From Hahellaceae bacterium (GTDB taxonomy: Bacteria; Pseudomonadota; Gammaproteobacteria; Pseudomonadales; Oleiphilaceae), in assembly GCA_016744695.1 (NCBI GenBank), contig JADGDV010000003.1, positions 175,338 to 239,337 of the forward strand: a stretch of DNA of 64,000 nucleotides, read 5' to 3'. Positions 58,944 through 64,000 of the stretch are shown here, piece by piece. Position 1 is the first letter of the stretch; the number at the start of each line of letters is the position of its first letter. The translations under genes and the position numbers were made by a program. The notes under the pieces were generated by a model. The model was not told the DNA's origin, made no database searches, and worked only from the letters and a program-made list of their open reading frames with translations.

Positions 58944-60014
58944 ATGTTAAAAAGGATTTTATGTTCAATTCTCGTCACCATGTTGGTGGCATGCTCCGAG
59001 CCTAAGCCAGAATTTGAGACCTATGGGTTATTTGTACAAACTATCAATGGCTATGAAGAAGTTAAACCCCTCAACCCCCAACAAAAAAACCTTAAAGGTC
59101 TGATTAAATCTGAAATTGATAAGGAAAAAGTAACTATTTATGTTCATGATCCGAAATTTGATGCTGACAAAGTGGTTATTGTGCAAATGGGCATGGACTT
59201 AAATAAAGGCAATAAAGTTGAGTTTTCGGTTACGCCTCAAGAAAAAGAAGATCTTTATGAGCTTGCATTAACCGTAAAGGATAACTCGATGCCATTATTG
59301 ATGCTCAAAAGTGGCGGTATATTTTCTGCGAAGGGCTATATTCTCGCAGTAGGTGATGTGGAAGCCAGTGCCGTCGATGCGGTCAAAAACATGAAAGGCT
59401 CATCGTATAATAAACTTAAGAAAGTAAAAGAGTTTCTAAAAAGCTTTCCTGAAAACAAAGAGCTGCACCTGATATTGAAGGAGTTGGAAGGAAAGGCCGC
59501 AGAAGAACAAGTTGCAGCAAGAGAAAGACAGCAAAAGAAATATGAAAAAATGGGCTATGAAGAAGCCAAGATGAGTGAGAAACGATATCGCGAAAAAGGA
59601 AGGTGGATTGAGGCCTATCAGTCATTCTTAAAACGTTACCCAGCAAGTGATTATCAGGATGCAGCCAAACAACGAATCGAAGCAATCCAAAAAGAAATTG
59701 GCGATGTGCAAAAAGAGTATGAAGACCAGCTCTCAAAATTCCAAAAAATTGTCGACCAGTTTGTTAGTGCAATTAAAAATAAAAATCAGGGAAAGCTAAG
59801 CTCTGTGACGGTAAGCAAGAGCTCTGCTAGTCGCGCTTTAACATCGAGTAAACTTGTTAAAGCAAACTTAGCTGATATCGAAGTAGAAAAGTTCCATTAT
59901 TCTAATAAGAAAACACGGGATTTTGCTTATGTTGCACTCAAAGGAACTGATCTGAAAAGAGTTGATATGAAATTTACAGAAGATAAATGGTTGATATCTG
60001 GATATTCAATATAA
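58944..60014 (+). CDS. Lipoprotein with coiled-coil middle
   Basis: I start at MLKRILCSILVTMLVACS, with GAGAGAA upstream; the lipobox is LVAC. Residues 20-150 are beta-rich and include NGYEEVKPL and KSGGIFSAKGYILAVGD. Residues 150-270 are strongly charged helices (EEQVAARERQQKKYEKMGYEE), and a section RWIEAYQSFLKRYPASDYQDAAKQRI looks like one TPR. The last 90 residues form a small domain. The family is unknown. A terminator follows. Confidence 0.65.
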   Translation: MLKRILCSILVTMLVACSEPKPEFETYGLFVQTINGYEEVKPLNPQQKNLKGLIKSEIDKEKVTIYVHDPKFDADKVVIVQMGMDLNKGNKVEFSVTPQEKEDLYELALTVKDNSMPLLMLKSGGIFSAKGYILAVGDVEASAVDAVKNMKGSSYNKLKKVKEFLKSFPENKELHLILKELEGKAAEEQVAARERQQKKYEKMGYEEAKMSEKRYREKGRWIEAYQSFLKRYPASDYQDAAKQRIEAIQKEIGDVQKEYEDQLSKFQKIVDQFVSAIKNKNQGKLSSVTVSKSSASRALTSSKLVKANLADIEVEKFHYSNKKTRDFAYVALKGTDLKRVDMKFTEDKWLISGYSI

Positions 60015-60054
60015 CTTGATTATTGAGACCATGTGAGTTTCAATTGCATAAATT

Positions 60055-60092
60055 AAACACCGAGAGTACAAAAGTATCCTCGGTGTTTTTGA
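60055..60092 (+). terminator. Terminator after the lipoprotein gene
   Basis: AACACCGAG pairs with CTCGGTGTT across about 17 bases and is followed by TTTTGAAT. Confidence 0.75.
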
Positions 60093-60192
60093 ATACTGCA
60101 AGCTAGGGGGGTGACTCGATTAGTTTCAAGTACAGACTACTCCCCCCTACACCAACTATGTCATATAACCCCTACCCATTGCAGCCAGTTAA

Positions 60193-61200
60193 TCAGCGCG
60201 GACTATTTTCTGCGTAAATTTTTTGGGCAACCGCCAACGCCTTAGCTACTTCTTTTTCAGGTATATTAGGTAACTCAATCCCCTCGAACAGAACAAAAAC
60301 AGGGCCATAGTCTTCATCATTATCTGCAGTACTCTGAATTAAGTTGTAGCCATATAGCTCAGATAGATAAATCCATTTATGAGCTTCAAATGCGGATTCA
60401 TTAGTATCCCCATCTGCAGCTCGACGCGCTAAAAGCTCCAGGCTACTAGCACAACCAGCTTTAGCTGCTGGTTCTAACCATTCTTTATATTCGTACCCTG
60501 TAGCCAAAACAGATTTTGCCTCACATGAACCTAACTCAGCAGCTCGAACATATAAGCGCTCTTGGTCTTCATCTGCATGTTTAGCCAGTAGCAACGCAGT
60601 CTCTGCACATAAGTTATCAGCGGTTTCTAGCAATAGTAAAGATGATCTGAATAATTGGTAATCAAGAAATTTCTTCTCGGACTCAATTGCAAACTCGGCC
60701 ATATTCGCCGGAACGTTTTCCCCTGCTTGCTTTTGTTTATACCAGTATAAATCTGATTCTTTCGGCCGCTCACACTGTAGTAAAAAGACAGCGTTGCAAT
60801 GCCCTTTTTTAAACATTCCAACTACAGCGTCTTTATTTTTATCACTTAAAGAATAGTCAATATCGCTGCCGTACGATATGAATAGAAGGTTAGTACTTTC
60901 GATTAATTGGAGCAGCAACTGAAATAAAGCTTCTAATTTACTCTCGGGGCATCCAAACTTTTGTGCTCGAGAATAAAACAACGCCCTATCAGGCTCAACC
61001 TCATCGTCGTCATCTAAGCTGTAGCAGTCCTCATCAATGTTCGAGAACTCGAGTATAACTCCGTCAGAATCCATTCCCGCAAGGCTTGAGAAACCAAAGT
61101 AGGCGGCAATTAATTCATGAGCATGAGATGTTAAGAGGTCTAAATTGAGTTGTTGTTTCGCTTCATTTTTGAAGCTATAGGCAAGCTGTTTTCTAGGCAT
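60193..61200 (-). CDS. Hypothetical protein with Sel1-like repeats
   Basis: The 335-residue protein has no signal peptide. The first half is unknown and acidic in places (NIDEDCYSLDDDDEVEPDRA). Residues about 195-300 show Sel1-like repeats: AALLLAKHADEDQERLYVRAAELGS and EAKSVLATGYEYKEWLEPAAKAGC, then LELLARRAADGD. It is convergent with the 58944 lipoprotein gene. Function unknown. Confidence 0.6.
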   Translation of the reverse strand: MPRKQLAYSFKNEAKQQLNLDLLTSHAHELIAAYFGFSSLAGMDSDGVILEFSNIDEDCYSLDDDDEVEPDRALFYSRAQKFGCPESKLEALFQLLLQLIESTNLLFISYGSDIDYSLSDKNKDAVVGMFKKGHCNAVFLLQCERPKESDLYWYKQKQAGENVPANMAEFAIESEKKFLDYQLFRSSLLLLETADNLCAETALLLAKHADEDQERLYVRAAELGSCEAKSVLATGYEYKEWLEPAAKAGCASSLELLARRAADGDTNESAFEAHKWIYLSELYGYNLIQSTADNDEDYGPVFVLFEGIELPNIPEKEVAKALAVAQKIYAENSPR

Positions 61201-61489
61201 AACGATTTCCTCATTAGATTAACTTAGACTCAGCTCTAATGTGTGCGTTTAATTCTCTGAGTCAGCCAATCAATGCTGAAATAGTTTGTAAATCAGAAAG
61301 TCTGTATAAACTGATGATTTTTGAAAGCCTTTTTTTACTCGCACACAAGTATGGTGGGCACCAACAAAATCAGTCTAAATAAACATATATGGTTAGTCAA
61401 GAATGCTAACTGTAGTTGTTAGCTAAATTGGTCACATGTTTATAGACAACCATTTCGCAAAAACAAAGAAAGACTAATCTAGCAATGGC

Positions 61490-62476
61490 TTACTTTCTTA
61501 ACTTCGGCTCGGTCAACTTATATTTAACAAATACAGGCCTATGTGTAGCCATAAAACTATAAATTCCTCTATTAAAATAGACCACTCCTGGTGATGAATC
61601 AGAATCTCCAAGAACCAAATAAGGGTTGTCAAAAATAGCTAGCCTTATTTCTCTTCCAATTTTTAATTCTGCTAGATCGTGTCCCCAGCCAACATATTGA
61701 TATTCTCTCTGCCTGATCTCAATATCACCTTTATCATCCTTGTGCGGATCGCTGTAAGTGATAATTTTTAACGATTCGCCAGCATCAGAGTTCCAAGCAA
61801 CCGGAAAACCAAGTACTGCATCCCTTAATGCATCAGGCTCTGCCCTCTTCAAACCTTTAACATAAGTTGATATGGCAATTTCTTGCGGCCAATAAGTAAA
61901 ACTAGGGTTTGATTTTTTATCAGTAGTTAGCAGAAATATCTGATTAAGTGAATCACACATCTGAACGCATGACACTCTGTAATCGAATCTCTCAGCAAAC
62001 TGATTCACTCTGTCTGATAATAAGCCAGATAAAGCAGACTCTGCACTTTCTTTTGAATCAAGAGCGACTCCATGAAGCTCTTTTGGTAAGTATACTTGCC
62101 CTACCTGATCCCACTGGCCATCAAAAATTTCACCTAAAAGAACTCCCGTGACAAAAACCGTGCTACCTATTGTTTTACCTGACGAAGACCCAATCTTACC
62201 GACATGAGTATCAACAGCCATTGATGTGAGTGTTGAATATTCACTAACACCCCAACGCTCAACAAGTTCAGACTTCGAAAGCTCTGCTTCTAATTCAGCT
62301 CTTTCGTCAGACTCCAATAAGTAACGTGCCATATAGCTAACTTTATAAATTTGTTCCTGGTCATCAAACTCTACTCGCTTTGGATTATTCACCAAGTCAT
62401 TGATGTAAGGACTGAAAGTACAGCCTGATAGATAAAGACATATTAACAAAACGAACGTTACTTTGGCCTGAAACAT
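61490..62476 (-). CDS. Hypothetical lipoprotein (328 residues)
   Basis: A lipoprotein signal (VLLICLYLSGC) anchors the protein. The remainder has no recognised domain; it includes a Gly/Ser stretch (VGKIGSSSGKTIGSTVFVTGVL) and a pair of cysteines in VSCVQMCDSL near residue 172. It appears monocistronic, with about 290 and 410 bases of non-coding DNA on its sides. Confidence 0.6.
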   Translation of the reverse strand: MFQAKVTFVLLICLYLSGCTFSPYINDLVNNPKRVEFDDQEQIYKVSYMARYLLESDERAELEAELSKSELVERWGVSEYSTLTSMAVDTHVGKIGSSSGKTIGSTVFVTGVLLGEIFDGQWDQVGQVYLPKELHGVALDSKESAESALSGLLSDRVNQFAERFDYRVSCVQMCDSLNQIFLLTTDKKSNPSFTYWPQEIAISTYVKGLKRAEPDALRDAVLGFPVAWNSDAGESLKIITYSDPHKDDKGDIEIRQREYQYVGWGHDLAELKIGREIRLAIFDNPYLVLGDSDSSPGVVYFNRGIYSFMATHRPVFVKYKLTEPKLRK

Positions 62477-62887
62477 AAATCACTCCATGATTTATAGAAA
62501 TTAGTTGAATGATGATAAAATAGATGGGTGACAAGTCAACTACAAGAAGTTGTAGCTAATATCCTGCGCAACATCAAATTTTTGAATTTACACAGCGTAC
62601 TGATCAACTAAATTTAGAGTCATAACATCGAGTTAGTACGTCACTTTAAAATATTGATACCACTACACCTTTAGCCGTCTACGCAGAACTAGAAATGTTA
62701 GACAGGACAATAATTCTACATTTACACTTTGCCTAACAAACAATCTCAAATCATGTAAAAAAATTCCCTCTAAAACAGTTACCCGATGTAACTTAGGACA
62801 CCAAACTTTTGATTTAAACTACAGAAGAGACGCGTATTTATAGATGCGCATCTCATCATCCGCCTAAAAATTTTAGTTTATAAATAT
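62477..62887. other. Intergenic region
   Basis: This 411-base AT-rich gap has no gene, repeat or clear hairpin that I can support. Confidence 0.4.
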
Positions 62888-63175
62888 TTATGAGGGTTTC
62901 CATAAACTATAACTTTGCCAATTCTTAGTACTTATTGGCAACCAACCCAGAACACCACTACGTCGTAACGCTGTATAAGCACTAAGAATTTCCTCTTTAT
63001 TACCTTCCGTAACATATACTAAGCTTGAGTGATTTCGCCAATCATCTTCTGTAACTCCCCCCCATGATTTATCACTCCCTCCACCAAATCGGTCGTCAAT
63101 CATATTTATAGCAGTAGCCATCTCAACCTGATTTACGTACCCCAACCCAATTAATAAATCCTTTATATTATCCAT
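62888..63175 (-). CDS. Hypothetical protein (95 residues)
   Basis: A short cytoplasmic protein (VNQVEMATAINMIDDRFGGG, SHSLVYV-like section and a Trp-rich end WQSYSLWKPS). No family is recognised. It has no coding neighbour in close contact. The frame is closed and the composition is protein-like, so I keep it with moderate confidence. Confidence 0.45.
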   Translation of the reverse strand: MDNIKDLLIGLGYVNQVEMATAINMIDDRFGGGSDKSWGGVTEDDWRNHSSLVYVTEGNKEEILSAYTALRRSGVLGWLPISTKNWQSYSLWKPS

Positions 63176-63302
63176 ATCCCTTACATCCCATAAAAATTAT
63201 TTTACCCTCACTGATAGGCAAAGGCTTAGTTAATAGTTAGCGCTTCAGACACCTGAAACTTAAACGTACATGTTGTTATGTTGCATCCGTCAAATGATGA
63301 AC

Positions 63303-63902
63303 CTAATAATTGAGCAGTACAGTTCGATTAATCAAACCTGTAGGGTGATCATTAGCATTTTCAAGCTCGTGAAAATAATCATACAAAGCCAACGGACATA
63401 CTTCAGGATGGTCCTTATAAACCACTTCAGAAACATTACGCCATAAAGATTTATTCTTTGAATTGCTTTTACAGTATTTTTGATACAGATTAAGCTCGTC
63501 AAAATATTGGAAGCTGACTATAAGACTTAGCCTAAAGGGGTAAGTGTTAATGCTTTTTATAACCTCCCTCTTTAAGTCTTCTTTTGATCTCCGGTTTAGC
63601 AGCTTGGCTTCTCTTATTTTTATAACTTGGGAGGACACCCTTTCAACTAATTTGTTGAAATCAACATTCGTGACAACACCAAGTACTTCAACCATATAGG
63701 CATATGAGGGGTGAGGAATAACTTTCGATGTAGGATGATCTAAAACTAAAGTCAATATTGCACCATCTTGCCAGTCAACTTTAATGTAGACCCTTTCTTG
63801 AGGTGACGAGCAAACAGGGAGGTATTTACCATCTTTTCTGGCGCTTTCAAATATAGATATTTGTGGGAGAGATTTTCCCGCAAAAAGTCTAGACTTAGGA
63901 AA
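63303..63902 (-). pseudogene. Gene truncated at its 5' end by an IS66-type element
   Basis: The frame is open without an ATG from the end of the insertion element to the stop at 63303. Its residues FPKSRLFAGKSLPQISIFES, then DGKYLPVCSSPQERVYIKVD and a helical C-terminus (KIREAKLLNRRSKEDLKREV) look like real protein. The only start candidates inside are TTG codons, so the true N-terminus has been displaced by the insertion. The family is not recognised. Confidence 0.65.
63895..63902. repeat. Candidate 8-bp target site next to the IS66-type end
   Basis: TTAGGAAA directly abuts the element end. IS66 elements usually make 8-bp target duplications; the partner copy would lie beyond the window. 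Confidence 0.35.
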
Positions 63903-64000
63903 GTAAGCGCTTAATGAAGCTACGTGGTTTTATTTCTCGGCAATTTGAGCTTTATAATTCCACGGCAACAATGCCTCAATATCCTCAACGCTCTCAGCAT
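63903..64000 (-). mobile_element. IS66-family insertion sequence (one end only)
   Basis: The element begins with GTAAGCGCTTAATGAAGC, matching the GTAAGCG-type terminal repeat of IS66 elements. The transposase C-terminus follows within 30 bases in the orientation typical for the family. The rest lies beyond the window. Confidence 0.75.
63930..64000 (-). CDS. tnpC: IS66 family transposase, C-terminal end
   Basis: The last 23 codons before TAA read AESVEDIEALLPWNYKAQIA plus EK. The motif I-E-A-L-L-P-W-N is the conserved C-terminal element of IS66 DDE transposases (TnpC). The rest of the gene is outside the window. Confidence 0.8.
   Translation of the reverse strand, partial: AESVEDIEALLPWNYKAQIAEK

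Noticed and set aside
38257..64000. CRISPR array
   Set aside because: I found no regular direct repeats with spacers and no cas genes.

Overview
The window is chromosomal DNA from a marine-type gammaproteobacterium. The order grpE-dnaK-dnaJ-dapB-carAB-greA, then rlmE-ftsH-folP-glmM-tpiA-secG-tRNA-Leu-rimP-nusA-infB-rbfA-truB-rpsO-pnp, with recN-fur-bamE-rnfH-ratA-smpB-ssrA alongside, is the order known from Pseudomonadales and Oceanospirillales. The DNA is only moderately GC-rich, so an Oceanospirillales-like marine genus is my best guess. Genus and species cannot be read from the sequence.

Region 1 (1-5970) holds the end of a branched-chain amino acid ABC transporter operon (livM partial, livG, livF), a short inverted-repeat element, a DUF4105 envelope protein, a DUF3015 protein and a lipid-anchored alpha/beta hydrolase. 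Region 2 (6012-38256) is the conserved core: transcription termination, translation initiation and RNA turnover (pnp to rimP), tRNA-Leu(GAG), SecG, central enzymes (tpiA, glmM, folP), FtsH, RlmE, YhbY, GreA, carbamoyl phosphate synthetase, DapB, the DnaK chaperone system behind a clear sigma-32 promoter, RecN behind a LexA box, Fur, BamE, RnfH, RatA, an NSS transporter, SmpB and tmRNA.

Region 3 (38257-64000) starts right after tmRNA, a classic integration site, and looks like an accessory island. It is AT-richer by eye, has many orphan genes, long gaps, remnants, and an IS66-type element at the right edge that cuts a gene. No integrase is visible. Its contents are a DUF2846 lipoprotein, a PEP-CTERM protein, a three-gene operon of unknowns, an SSB plus a PD-(D/E)XK-like protein, and then three blocks that look like conflict or defence systems.

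Block A (45291-52052, minus strand) is a six-gene operon: an ECF-sigma-like protein, a small beta-rich protein, and two copies of a protein that joins a Lon-type (S16) serine-lysine protease domain to an nSTAND1 ATPase and ends in a membrane helix. Each copy is followed by an overlapping or close small membrane/coiled-coil protein. The copies are almost identical through the protease domain and diverge after it. This is the strongest candidate for an undescribed system. Block B (52571-54284, plus) is a dual-OB protein, DUF488 and DUF4326. Block C (54592-58113, plus) is a seven-gene operon with a Sel1 protein, three small proteins, a ZorA/MotA-like channel, a ZorB/MotB-like partner and a lipoprotein whose core resembles a PD-(D/E)XK nuclease. 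Blocks B and C carry the same roughly 49-bp gap-free upstream element, which suggests common control, possibly by the sigma-like protein of block A (inference).
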